Assembly: GCA_001931905.2 (NCBI GenBank)
Contig: MSJI02000700.1
Coordinates: forward strand, 1-56,147
From: Cladosporium sp. IMV 00045
Taxonomy: Eukaryota; Ascomycota; Dothideomycetes; Cladosporiales; Cladosporiaceae
Direction: 5' to 3'
Length of the DNA: 56,147 nt
Shown here one piece after another: positions 32,409 through 44,100 of the stretch. Made by a program: the position numbers and the translations under genes. The notes beneath the pieces were generated by a model, which was given only the letters and a program-made list of their open reading frames with translations, had not been told where the DNA came from and did no database searches. Within the stretch, counting starts at the first letter, position 1; the number at the start of each line of letters is the position of its first letter.

Positions 32409-34661
32409 ATGATGCCGTCGATCGTGTCTCTCCTACTTTGTGCTTCGCTCACAGCAGCTCAATCCAGTTTCAACCCTGCTCGTCCACCGGCGATACCGCT
32501 CGCGGTCAGATCGCCGTATCTAAGCAGTTGGTGATCCTTGTCAAAATGATGATCAGCCTCAGCTAACGCACCATAAGCCTGGCAACCTGCAGGCGGCAGC
32601 AACAGCAATGGAGGATACCTCGCTGGACAATGGCCGACGTTCTGGAAGTAAGCATTCCTGCAGTCCACTTGAACAAACTAGAATTGACAATGATCCAGCG
32701 GCCAAGCTACCGGTTGGACCGGATTGATCCGCGTCGACAATACGACCTACACGTGGATGGGAGATCCCGACCCATTGCCGGAAGTGGCCAACCAGACCTC
32801 GTTTGCTTACACATCAACACGTTCGATCTTCGAATTCGACGTAGGAGATGTTGTCACCCTAAAGGTTCGATTTGTGTCGCCTATCACGCCAAATGATCTA
32901 CTGCGACAGAGCGCTCCTGTCTCTTACCTGTCCGTCGTGGTGTCGTCTAAAGACGGCCAAGAGCACGACGTGCAAATCTATACTGATATCAGTGCTGGTA
33001 TGTTCATGGCCTGATACAAATTACCTTGATTTACACTGCTGACACACGAGTCAGAATGGGCCTCAGGAGACCGAACTCAAACTGTGGAATGGTCCTACGG
33101 AACAGCCGGTGACGACGTCCCATACCACCGATTCGCCAGGCAAACGCAAGCAGCTTTCAGCGAGCAAGGCGACCAAGCAGAATGGGGCAACTGGTACTAC
33201 GCCACCTCCAGCAGCGATGGCCTCACACGCAGAGCGGGAGCAGACACCGCCGTCCGCAACCAGTTCATCAACATCGGCACGCTCGACAACTCCGATGACG
33301 AAGAATACCGTGCTATCAACGACAACTACCCCGTCTTCGGCTACAGCGTCGACTACGGACGCGTCGGCAGCTCGGAAGCACACTCGCTCTTCACCATCTT
33401 CCTGGCCCAAGAGGAAACCGCACAATTCAACACCGGATCCGGTCTGCAACCAGTCCCCAGCCTCTGGCGCGGCCAGTACAGCGACGACCTATCGGCCCTC
33501 TCGTTCTTCCACAACGACTACGCCAACGTCTTCTCCAAATGCGTCGACCTCGACAGCAAAGTGACCAACGACGCCCTCGACGTCGGCGGACAAGACTACC
33601 TGACGATCGTGTCCCTGGCCGCGCGCCAGGCCTGGGGCGCCACGCAAGTGGCCGGCACGGAGCAGAACCCCTATATTTTCATGAAAGAGATCTCCTCCAA
33701 CGGCAACATGAACACCGTCGACGTGATCTTCCCCTCCTCCCCCTTGCTCCTCTACTTCAACCCGTCCTGGCTCAAATACCTGCTCGACCCCGTCCTCATC
33801 GTGATCGACAACGGGCTCTGGCCCGAAGACTTCGCCATCCACGATGTAGGCTTCCACTACCCGAACGCGACGGGCCACGCCTCGGAGCAAACGCAAGAAA
33901 TGCCCGTCGAGGAAAGCGGCAACATGCTCATCCTCACCCTGGCCTACGCGCAGAAAACGCAAGACACCGCCCTCCTGACGAAATACTACCCGCACCTGCG
34001 CCAGTGGGCCGACTACCTCGTCGGCAACGCGCTCATCCCCGCCTCGCAGCAGAGCACGGACGACTTCGCCGGCGCGCTCGCCAACCAAACCAACCTGGCG
34101 CTGAAAGGCCTTATCGGCATCCAAGCCATGAGCGCGATAGCAAACCTCACCGGGCACGAGGCAGACGACGGCGCGAACTTCTCCTCCATCGCCACAGACT
34201 ACATCACCCGCTGGCAGGAGCTGGGAATCAACCGCGGCGCGTCCCCGGCGCACACGACGCTGTCGTACGGCGACGCGGAGTCGCACGGCTTGCTGTACAA
34301 TCTGTACGCGGACGCGCTGGTGGGCACGAAACTGGTCCCGCGCGAGGTTTACGAAATGCAGTCTGCATTCTACCCGACGATGGCGAAGGAGTTCGGCGTG
34401 CCGCTCGACACGCGACACGGGTGGGCGAAGAATGACTGGGAGATGTGGGCGGCGAGTGTGGCGGAGGATGATACGAGGGGGGAGATGGTGGGGAGGTTGT
34501 CGAGGTGGATTGGTGAGACGAGCACGAATTCCGCCGCGACGGATTTGTATGAGGCGTCGACTGGGTATTATGCCGATGGGCCGCCGCATTTTACTGCGAG
34601 GCCCGTGGTGGGTGGGTGGTTTGCGCTGCTTGCGTTGGGGAGGGTGGGGATTCCTGCGTGA
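32409..34661 (+). CDS. gtaA: Secreted GtaA-like glutaminase
   Basis: Four exons: 32409-32526, 32578-32647, 32699-32997, 33055-34661; 697 residues. The first exon encodes a signal peptide (MMPSIVSLLLCASLTAAQ) and a FNPARPPAIPLAVRSPYLST start. The junctions give SPYLSTWQPAGG, PTFWNGQATGWTGLIRVD and TDISAEWASGD, all characteristic of the fungal GtaA family (DUF4965/DUF1793/DUF5127 type). The body contains WGNWYYATS, WRGQYSDDLSAL, VGGQDYLTIVSLAARQ, DNGLWPEDFAIHDVGFHYPNA and a C-terminal DTRHGWAKNDWEMWAAS block. The Aspergillus enzyme is extracellular and converts L-glutamine to glutamate. The large fourth exon is very rich in C at third codon positions, which creates a long open frame on the opposite strand; that frame is a shadow. 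Assignment is by family pattern; activity is inferred. Confidence 0.93.
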
Positions 34662-34876
34662 GGGGTGGTGGGAAGGGCTTTAGGGGGAGAGTAAGGTACC
34701 GTATCTCATGAATCATGACAAGTTGGAACGAAATGGTTTGGGTGGTAAAGGCTTTTGGATTGGATGTAGCCTGAATGAATGATTTCACCGTGTTGGCATG
34801 AAGCTTGACCAACAAATTGTGAGTGACCGCCAATGAATGTCGCGTTGTGTAGGCACTCGCCCAGTTTCCTTATCTC

Positions 34877-35020
34877 AAGCAAGAGGCTCAATGCCAAACA
34901 AGCTGAGTTCAACCCGAAGAATCCCAAAAGATCGTGAATCTCCACCAAAAGCAAGAGGCTCATTGCCAAACATGCTCTCCTCCGTCCAAAAGTCCCAAAT
35001 GATCGCTCAACGCCTCGACA
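34877..35020. repeat. Imperfect 72-bp tandem duplication
   Basis: Copy 1 (34877-34948) and copy 2 (from 34949) both start AAGCAAGAGGCTCA and continue TGCCAAACA-GCT. Weaker similarity follows through CCCAAAAGATCG / CCCAAATGATCG. The two are directly adjacent. Confidence 0.6.
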
Positions 35021-35049
35021 GCATTGCCAGCGATGCTCTCCTCCATGAC

Positions 35050-35538
35050 TCATTCACCAGCTTCAATCACCAAACTCCCTGAAACGAATGCCAAACCCCT
35101 CCGACCAGAACGTCTCCTCCGACCCATCCACAAACGTCCCTGAACCCAGCCCTCCAGCGCCTCAGCCCCATCGAGAAAACCCCAACCCAGTCCCATCACG
35201 CGCTCGTCTGAGTACCAACCGATCCGAACCCCCATGAGCGCCTCCGAGAATCACCGTTCCCATCTCAGGTCCCACCACTCGATCGTCCTTGCATACCCTC
35301 GAAATCCGCGTCTCGTGAGGTTCTGTCGAAGTGCTTTCTCCTCCGGTGACCGCGCCTTCGTCCCTGAAAATCCAGTTCGTTTGCCCGTTGAGTCCGCCAG
35401 AAACGTGTGGTCGTCTTGAAGTGAGGATTCCGAATTCCCAGTCCGCCAGCCAGCATTCCCCCTCCAAGTCCAAGCGCGACGACCCTCCTCCCTTCCCTCG
35501 ATCGCTGCGCTTAAGCCTCGACGGAAGATTGCTGACAT
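35050..35538 (-). pseudogene. Possible broken ORF, one in-frame stop
   Basis: On the minus strand an ATG at 35538 opens a frame that runs to a TGA at 35251-35253. The same frame then continues open to 35050, giving about 160 codons with a single internal stop. Around the stop it reads RGFRGYARTIEWWDLRWE, stop, FSEALMGVRIGWYSDERVMGLGWGF. The GFRGY...EWW pattern faintly recalls the C-terminus of VanX-type D-Ala-D-Ala dipeptidases, but the metal-binding His expected after EWW is absent and no N-terminal half is seen. It may be a chance frame, a decayed gene, or two exons of an unrecognised one. Confidence 0.2.
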
Positions 35539-36100
35539 GAGCCGACCGGAAAGTCGTGATCCACCACTCGTGCGCAAGCTCTAGCTGTGATGTCAGTAGT
35601 CTCTGTCAGTAGTATCTCCTCCACCAAAGGTTGGATGTGCCAAGTGCACCGTGAATCAGTAGATCTTCTCATGGGTTGTAGATCGGTGATGAGTAGATCG
35701 TGGAAAGCAAGAGCAAGCAAAAGCAAGAAAAGCAAGAAAAGCAAACGCAGCGCCAAGTGAGTGTCCCCCGGTAACGACTATAGCGCTCGGTAGTTTTTTT
35801 GGGCCACCGATTGGATCCTCGTGTGGCCGCCACCACACTCCCCAAAGCAGCATTTTGTGAAATTTTGGGTGTTCCTCCAACAAAAGAAAAGGGATACTTA
35901 CCTTGGTTTTGGTTGTGTCCACTGCCAGCGGTGGACTGGATGCTGAAGAGCTGTTTACGGCAGACATTCGCTGGTCGGAAGCAAATGATGCGGCGGTTGA
36001 AAGAGTGGTTGCAGCTTGTGATTGCTGTGCTTGCTGCAAAAGCGGTGTGGTGGCGTTGTTGAGAAGAGATGATCACTGTTGATTGGGTTGGGTTCGGGAA

Positions 36101-36290
36101 GTAGGCAGTTCCCATCGGCCCTGCTGCTACTTGTTGCTTGAGTTTGTTGAGACTGCTCGTGCGAATGACGTTGGAAGTTCAAGTAGGTAGGTAGTTCCCA
36201 TCGGCCCTACTGCTACCATGAGATGGCATGTCTTCGGAGAGATGTGGCGCTGAATCGTCGGTAGGCAGTTCCTATCGGCTCTGCTGCTAC
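36101..36290. repeat. Three copies of a ~30-bp motif at 74-86 bp spacing
   Basis: Copies at 36101-36130, 36187-36216 and 36261-36290 share GTAGGCAGTTCCCATCGGCC followed by CTGCTGCTAC, with one to four mismatches each. The spacer after copies 2 and 3 is also related (CCAYGRGRTGGCRTGT, then TGTGGCGCTGA), so the true unit is about 74-86 bp. Confidence 0.7.
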
Positions 36291-36569
36291 CACGGGTTGG
36301 CGTGTTCTCAGGAAGGTGTGGCGCTGAGTGCTGAGATGTGGAGGCCTGGAAGTCGAAGCAGAAGAAGAGGATCTTCGGAAGCGTTGTCTGGGTTTGACCA
36401 TTGAGCATTGGAAATGGGTGGTCCGTCTTGCACCGACTCGTAAGCGAACTCCAGAGACCAAGCACCTCGCATCGAGGACACTGGCTCATGCGAAGTCGGT
36501 ACGTGTGACATTACCGCCGAGGCGGATGTCAGTCGTCGACGCAAGTTGTGGGACAGCCATGTCGTCCGC

Positions 36570-38488
36570 TCAAGGAAAGCCCAGATTGTGCAAGATACCC
36601 ATGGCGAGGGTTGAACCGACACTGTAGATCGTGTCACAGATGGTAGACGTGATCGTACTGTCCGCGGTCTCCTCAGTGATGGTGCTGTCCTCGGTTTCCT
36701 CGTAGACGGTCGACAGCGGTTGCTTCCTCAGTTGTCTTGCTTCCTGCTCTTCCTTCTCCTCCTGCTCGGCCAAGCGCTCGTCCACCCGGATTCCAGCGAG
36801 AACCTTGCGCCATCTCCATGAATGGAGCTCGATCCCCTTCATGCCCTCCTCTCCGAAGAAAGTTCCCAGCTTGTTCATCCAGCGAAGGATAAAATTGTCT
36901 TCTTCCTCCGTCGCCGCCAAAAGCTCGGGAGTGTGTTTCAACTCATCGGCGTTTGGCCAGTTGCCGTCCGGCAGCAGTGGGCAGTCAATCTCCCGCTGAG
37001 GCTTTGACTTGCGGCCGGACTTGTTGGCGACGGTGGAAGAAAGCTGTCGCTGGGCCTGAACTCTGCGCTCCTCCGCGAGCATCTGCTGGCGCCGTTGCTC
37101 CTCCTCCCACAGGAGGCGAGCACGGATCTTGCGGCGTGTTGTAGTGGCGAAAGTGAGCGCTTTGTACGTCGCATTCGCGTAGAAGGCTTCCTGGCGCTTC
37201 ATCAGGAACTTCCTGAAGATCGGGAAGGCAGCCTCCACGCCCTGAGCCATTGCGTCGATGAGACGATCGGCGTCCTCCACGGAGACGTTGCGAGCAGCAG
37301 GAGCGTCGTTGTCGTCGTCATCCGTGGTGGTGTCGTCTCCATCGGGCAGCGGCCTGGTGAGGTCTGAAGTATGGCCATCAGCATTCGTGAAATGGAAGAG
37401 GTGTGATCATGAGAAAGATTGGGACAAACCGTAAGCAGTCTCAACATAGTCAAGATACTCGTTTGCAACCCTCCCCTTAACCACGTCGTCGTCCAACTTC
37501 GTGATTTTCATGATCGTGGCGATCATCTCTTCTCTCAGGCGCATTTGCCCGGCGCTGTTGCACAATGAGGGGCACCTTCCCTCATCGATGAGCTGGCGGA
37601 CCAGCACTGCAGAATCCTGCAGCTCGCCGTACAAATGAGCGTCGGCGGTGATTTTCTCGCCCTCCAGCTCGACAAAGTAGTCGGAGCCGAAGCGCGATGG
37701 AAGATAGACCTCTTCCGGAATGTCGGCGGTGACGGTGGACTCGAATTCCTTCTCAACGATGGAGAGATTGGAGTTGACGGTCCAGTCTTCCGCGATGGTA
37801 GAAGCGGCCGAGCGAGTGTCGGTGGGATATGCAATCTCCGAAGCGAGGGAAGGAGATGCACAGGATCCAGTGGCCACGGACTCACGGGTGAAGTTCGAGC
37901 CAGTGGATGTAGCGATGGTGGTGGTGGTGGTGTTGTCGACAGCGCTGGGCCGAACCGCGCACCTCTGGAAGCGAGAAAAGCGAGTGGTTCTCGCAGTAGG
38001 CGCGGCGAGCGATGGTTGCGGTGCTTGGGCGATGGTGGCGGTGGTGTCGACGGCGCTGGGCCGAATGGCGCACCTCTGGAAGCGAGAGTGACGAGAGGTG
38101 CGCGCAGTGAGCGCGGCGAGCGAAGGTTGCGGCGCTTGGAAGGCAGCGGCCGCGGACTGTTGTGTGGCGCTGAACGCCGAATCGCTTGTCGAAGCGATGG
38201 TGGTGATGGTGGTGGTGGTGGTGGTGTCAGAAGCGCTGGAGGTGCTGCCAGGCTTCTGGAAACGGAAGGGCCGTGAGGCCGTCCTGCAAGACGTCGTCGG
38301 CGCGTATGACGGTACGCGCGTCTGGGTCTGCGGGAAGACCGACGGAGAAGGGCGGACAGTAGCTGCACGACATGTCAGCGATGGTTCCAACTGCTTTGGA
38401 GATGAACGGGAGACGAACCTTGTCGGGATGCAGTCACCGCCTGTCCGCGAATGGTGGCTGCAGCTCTCGGGTATGCGGTGGAAGACAT
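36570..38488 (-). CDS. Unrecognised 598-residue protein with internal repeats
   Basis: Three exons: 38488-38419, 38362-37430, 37363-36570. The start (MSSTAYPRA...) was chosen because it is the only ATG that joins the main frame through a clean intron (donor GTTCGT, branch-like CTGAC, acceptor CAG). A different upstream frame, Cys/His-rich, has no ATG. The N-terminal part is Thr/Ser/Pro/Arg-rich with three related repeats of about 36 residues (core RFQRC-x-x-RPSAVD followed by poly-Thr). The DNA copies at about 37940-38050 and 38058-38155 are clearly duplicated. The middle (VEKEFESTVTADIPEEVYLPS...LDDDVVKGRVANEYLDYVE) looks globular. The C-terminal part has a long charged helix (RRKIRARLLWEEEQRRQQM). 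No domain is recognised; function unknown. The second intron uses a GTTTGT donor. Confidence 0.6.
37940..38155. repeat. Duplicated ~110-bp coding repeat within the 598-residue gene
   Basis: Both copies read GCGCTGGGCCGAA-x-x-GCGCACCTCTGGAAGCGAGA and then GCGCGGCGAGCGA-GGTTGCGG-GCTTGG. Together with GGTGGT triplet runs (37914-37935 and 38196-38228) they encode the repeats ending in poly-Thr. An older, more diverged third copy lies near 38230-38300. Confidence 0.7.
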
Positions 38489-41191
38489 TGCAGCGGTAGT
38501 TTGGACACTTGTGCAAGTCTTCGTCTGTGAAAGTTCGTGTCAGCAACGTGTTTCAAGCGATGATGTGCATGAATGTGGTGATGGTGGATGGCAGCAGCAG
38601 AGCCAAGTCGCGACATTCGCAGCGAGAAGTCCAGAATCCGGAGAATTTGGTAGTGGCGGTGGTAGCGGCAGCAGCATCTCAGGGACACAGGGAAAGGTCA
38701 GCCATCCAGTGCAGCCGGGATGAGCAAGCCAAAGATTCCAGATGATGGAAGCGATGGATCCGGATTGATGGCCATTTCAGGCGGCTCGAAGGCAGTCGCG
38801 TCACCCGATGCAGTCGATACCACCATTCAAGCAAATTATGAGTCAGGCAGGAGAAGCGGCATCAAGATCCATCAGAATCCATCAAATTTTCATCAGAAAG
38901 TCAAAGATGTGCCTTCAATGATTGCTCCAGTGAAGTCTCCTGCATGGAAAAGGGAAAGTGGAGGTAGTATGGGATGGCACTTACCAAAGCGTGGTGTGGG
39001 AAAGTTGAGGAAAGGAGGAAGGAATTCAGGGGAAGAAAGAGGTGTTGATAAACAAAGAGCACACGTCACGCTTGATAACGATCCCGTTCCCGATATCACA
39101 CTCCCGTCGCTGATATCGATATCATAAGTCCTGATTCCGTTGGGCGAATGGGGATCATCGGATTTAAGAACATCAGCCTCATGGTGACGTTGGTTAGGAT
39201 GGTGATTATGAGTTGTGATTGTAGGCTGTGGCGCTGCGGCGGTGCGGCGTGGTTGTGAAGATTGATTGTGGGTGTGAATGTGAGGATTGATTGTACGGCG
39301 GTAGCTGGGTCGCATCCTTGGGTTGGTGACAATCACAGTATGGCACCAAGAGAGGACTGATCTTGGGAAGCATGATCTGATGACACATGTAAAAGAGAGA
39401 TGCTTTCGGGAGTTGACCCTCTGATGAGTTCTTCTCGTCGATTGCTTGCTTGAGGCAGGAGTTGCTCGTGTCGTAGTCCGGAAGGTGTTGCTGTAACGTG
39501 AATCTCCAGGCAATCGTGCTTGTCGCGATGTTGTTCCTTCGTACCTACGTGTGAGGCAGTCTTCGGATTTAAAACATGATTGACATGGTGGTCTATTGCC
39601 TACCGATTCTGATGCGCCTTTGCATGAGTTATGAGGATCGCCAATCGAGGATTGCCTACGTTGAGCCAATCCAGTGCTGAGGAATTTTCTACTTTTACCT
39701 TGTTTCCATCGCAACTTGTTGATAACAGGAACACAGCGTAATTTGATGATCATCAACGCCGGCAGACCAAACCAACGGGTACGGCGCAGGGCACCAGTAG
39801 AGTAAAATCCACAGAGACTGAGTCCAAAGGCCAGTCAAATGATCCAGTCAGTCTTATATGTTATCGAAATACGCGTCAAGCATTGAAGAATATAGGCATC
39901 CTAGAATCACCGTCTATCATCAAATGGTCCGACGCCGAGCACGAGGCTGAAGTGCAGTACAGTACAGACACACGGGCCCGGTCCGTCCAAGCGCGCGCAG
40001 GCTGCGACGATTCGCGTTGCATGCTTCCGACGTAGCACGGGACCGGATGACCAGAATACGAGGCACCAAGAGTGGATACGACGGCGGGGGCCAGCACGAA
40101 GACGCAAAGGCAAGATCCGGTTTCCAATCGTGGCGGAGTCTCCTGGTATATTGGATGATGATGATGAAGGGGAAGAGCTCAGGAACCATTCCAGCATTGT
40201 CGTCTAGCGTTGCTGAAGATAGCAATTGCGAGTTTCGAAAGTATTATATTGGTCGCTTGGTTCGGCAATGCATGGGACCCTGGCCCGCCTGGCGCCGCCT
40301 GGCGGAAGCTTCCATGGGGAGAAAAGAGTTGGATTTATACACAAGGCTGCGTCCAGAGATGCACGCGTCGGGAGTTCCGTGGCGTGAACCAAGAGATCGG
40401 GATATCTGGGCGTTCGATGGCGGCATGATCGAGAGAGTGGGTAGATAGATGGATGGGGGAAACAAGAGAGACAAGGTGACGAGAGGATATAGATACATGT
40501 AAGGTATCTACCTGCAGACTTGATCTCCAGCAAGTCTCGAGCTTGGTCTTCGATTCGTCCCTTAGCGCGTGGAGTTGGTGTCGTGGTGGTGGGCCAGGCC
40601 GATTCCTGGATTCCTACGCGGTGCCAGAGCCAGCACAGCCTCCGACGGTGATTGGCGACGGGCACTGGCTAAGGGCGAGAACCATGAATAATGCCACCGT
40701 GAAGTGCGGCCGGGGGGGTGGGAGAGAGGAGCAGGATGGGCATCGGCATCAGGCAAGTCGGCGCGCCCATCTCGTCTCCTCGTCCTGCATCATCATCATA
40801 GCCGTCGCCTGTGCTGTCTCTAACCCGGGAGACTTTGTTGGCGGCGTCGTGTGAGGCTCCAACTACTCACTTCCTCTGCCACTACTGCTTTCTCACCTGC
40901 AACCCGACCCTTTTTACGCTCTCTGCCTCCTTCTCTCCCCATCTCTCCTACCATTCGCTTCTCTTCCTTCGCTGTGAAACCCTGCTGGGCTATGCTGTGA
41001 TCGCCCGTCTGGTCTCAATCCGATCATCCATCCTTCCATCCCAAGCCCTCTCCGCCAACGCCGCCAACCCTTCCAACGCCTCCAAAATATCTCCCATTTG
41101 CCTTCGACACAGACTCACAGACCACGCGCGCCAACACACACTCCCCTGGCTCCAAATACTCCGACCAGAAATCCTCGATGCCATCCGCCCA
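38489..41191. other. Intergenic between divergent 598-residue and TRP-like genes
   Basis: About 2.7 kb between two start codons facing away from each other. A 287-codon minus-strand ORF (38893-39756) is low-complexity and His/Ser/Thr/Arg-rich with no family signature, so I do not call it a gene. The last 300 bases before 41192 are strongly pyrimidine-rich, as in the 5' leaders of highly expressed fungal genes. Confidence 0.5.
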
Positions 41192-44100
41192 ATGAGCGCC
41201 TTCCCGCGCGGCGCCGGACGGGCGCTGACCAACATCTGCCTCCTCGCCATCTCGCTGCCCGCCCTCGTCCAAGGCGCCTTTATCGAATACCACAACTGCC
41301 TCGGCGAGAGCACGATCAATTCCGACCCTCGCCGCCTGCAATGGGTGCCCCTCTTCGTGGATGCGCGCTTCGACACCGAAAACCCAACCCACCGACTAAA
41401 CCTCACTTTCTATGGAAATGTCACTGGGCAAACAGTGGTGGGGGAATATCCACCACCTGACGACCCTGGGTGGACCGACCCCGATAACACATTTGGAAAG
41501 ATCACGGATGCGGGAAACGCGGACAAATTGAGCACACTGTTCTCGGACTTCAAACTCTTGACGTACAGCGCATACGATGCTCCGGCCGAACAATTCTGCA
41601 ATACCCTGATCAACGGCACATGTCCACTGGGGCCTTACTTCAATGCGAACAGCAGCGACCCTTACACCCTGCCTGCGTTCAGCATCGCGCACAACTTCAG
41701 CAGCCCCTACTCGTTCGGCACGCTTGCTTCCACGGTGCGAGTGGTCAGTGGAGACGAAGGAGCAGAGAGTCTCGCATGTATCAGCGCAGATGTCACACCA
41801 GATTTGGGATCAAAGATCACTGGTCTCATCACTTGGCTCCCCGCTATCATCTTGATCTTGAAGGGAATCGCGACTCTCGCGGCAGCCATCTATTCGCCTT
41901 GGGGGACCTCGGATATCTTCAAATGGAGCAGCAATTACGGTCGCGATGAAGACTTGCTGCGTCTGGTCACACCTGGGTTCGGCGATTGCCTGCAATACAT
42001 CCAGTTCGTCGCGCTCATGGGCAGTCTAAGCCTCCAATACCCTGGCTTCTACCAACCCGCCGTCAGCAATACCGCCTGGAGTTTGTTGCTCTTCAACCAG
42101 AGCTTTGTCACCCACGGAGATGGATATCAGAGCCTGTCGGACGGAGTCTACACAACCAACGGCACCTACGGTATCACACGCATGAGCCAGTTGGTGGGCA
42201 TGACCGATGTCATGGACATCTGGGCTTGCATGGCCATCTGGCTTCTCGTCATCGCTGGTATTGTGGTCGCACTCTGTCAGCTTGGTTTCTTCTGTCGTTG
42301 GGCTTACAGGCACCTCACCAGCACCACCGAGCAAGATCTCAGGCACAAAAATTTTCCTTTTACTATCGGCAACCTGGTCCGGCTAATGTTCAACTATTTC
42401 ATTTTACCTATTGCTGCGCTCAGTCTCTTCCAACTGGTCATATCACTACGGTCACCCGCGTCCGTCGTCGCCATGGCCGCTCTTCTCTTGGTACTGATGA
42501 TAGGCTCAGCCGGATGGATCTTACGAGTCATCTTCAAAACGAAACCACGGACATATCTCTTCGACGACATGGCAACTGTGCTCATGTACGGACCTCTTTA
42601 CAACACCTACAGCGACAGCGCTGCTCCTTTTGCATTCATTCCTGTCATTATTACTTTTATGCGCGGTGTCGCCATCGGCGCCGTACAGCCGAGCGGTATC
42701 GCCCAAATCATTGTTCTGGCCATTTGCGAAGTCATCCTCATTCTCACACTCAACGCTTTCCGACCCTTCCAGGGTCAAACCAGCATGAACGCATATCACA
42801 CTTTCTTTGCCACGGTCCGACTCATCACGATTCTCCTTTCCGTCGCTTTTGTTCCTACATTGGGCGTAGACCAGGCGCCTCGAGGCTGGATCGGCTACGC
42901 AATCTTATTACTACACGCTTGTGTCCTGGTGTTTGGATTCTTTTTGAACGCTGCGCAGACGATCGTCGAGGTGATCGCTCGCTCTATGGGCGTGGGTGGC
43001 GATGCGCAACACGGTGCCATTAGAGGCAGCATCTTGAACGTGCGCATGCTCAAAAAACGCCGGGATCGTCCTACTACCGCCGACCGAGCGTCTATGACGA
43101 GTGCTGCGGCGATATTGCAGGATTCGGATGCCCGCAGCGCATATGCTGGTGGACGTTCTAGGAGCATGTCCGCTAGTAGTGCATTGCTTCTGAATCAGAC
43201 GGGGAACACACCTGGCCCTCCTCGATCAAGCGGTTTTGACCACTTCAATGGCAATGAAGGCCTAGGCAGTCCCGACATAGATGGCGCACAGACGGCATTC
43301 ACATACTTGCCGAACGGCAAGCCAATCCTAGGGGTGAAGACTGACACCGGGGGACCGTCTTCTGGGGATTATTACCGCACTCCTCGCGGGAGACGGTCAA
43401 CTATGGATATTCTGACACCAGGCGCAAAAAGCCGAGTGAGCGGAGCCAGCGCTGAATTCCCGTACTCCGACTCTCCCGGTCAAGCAACCACCCACAACAG
43501 AGGCGGCAGCTACGAAAGCAATTTCGCCGGGAAAGACGGCCCTCTTGGTCACTCATATCGCGACCACGGTGATTCAGAAGAGGGCGGGCAAAGTACCGAC
43601 TACGCTGTACGAGAAGTCGACCAGTACTACCGAGGTCAAGCCCTCTCAGATCAACCCACGCGAAAGCTCAAGACCGGCCCTGCCGACCCCGAAGGCCCAG
43701 CTGCGAATGCGCAAAGCTGGTTCCAACGCCTCGTCGTGGGCATGCAAGGCGGCAAGCAGAAGCAGAAAGAGCAGAGCAAAGGCTTCGAAGTCGTGCGCTC
43801 GGCTCCCATGCAGCGGCAGCTGATGCACGGCGGCGACGGCCAGGAGGAACACGAGATGGTGAACTCACCACCCATGCACGCGGAACCGTATCAAGACTCC
43901 CCGCCCATACAACAAGGCGATTCGCAGGCCGCAGCCGGCGCGGCTCGAAGTCTCAGTCCGAACGACAGACTGCGCAAAGATGCCCAGCCGTTCGACTTCG
44001 GCGTCGGCGGGCCTTACGACGACTCTCGTCCTTCCTTCGAACCCGACAGCCCCGTCGTCGACAAGAAACTGTCCTCCGAGCAGGACACTCGCTTCGGCCG

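Larger units (their letters stand above)
34662..36569. other. Repeat-rich, gene-poor stretch between glutaminase and the 598-residue gene
   Basis: About 1.9 kb. Contents: a 72-bp tandem duplication (34877-35020), a minus-strand ORF interrupted by one stop (35050-35538), an AGAAAAGCA-type microsatellite (35708-35745), and three copies of a 30-bp motif spaced 86 and 74 bp apart (36101-36290). No complete gene is supported. Confidence 0.5.

Noticed and set aside
33489..34589. 366-codon minus-strand ORF opposite the glutaminase exon 4
   Set aside because: Arg/Val/His-rich shadow frame caused by the strong C bias at third positions of the real gene.
35656..36039. VVTGGHSLGAAFAF-like stretch resembling a lipase nucleophile elbow
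   Set aside because: Isolated match in a frame with a non-ATG start, no surrounding hydrolase fold, and adjacent to a simple AGAAAAGCA repeat. Chance resemblance.
37535..38368. 277-codon minus-strand and 213-codon plus-strand ORFs overlapping the 598-residue gene
   Set aside because: Low-complexity Pro/Arg/Ser and Gly/Val translations in alternative frames; they do not connect to any consistent exon model.
38434..38688. Cys/His-rich upstream frame (HKCPNYRCNVFHRIPESC) as an N-terminal zinc module of the 598-residue protein
   Set aside because: No ATG or acceptable upstream exon could be joined to it, whereas the frame starting at 38488 closes cleanly through a short intron.
38893..39756. 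287-codon minus-strand ORF upstream of the 598-residue gene
   Set aside because: It has an ATG near its start but is His/Ser/Thr/Arg low complexity, lacks any motif, and lies in the divergent promoter region.
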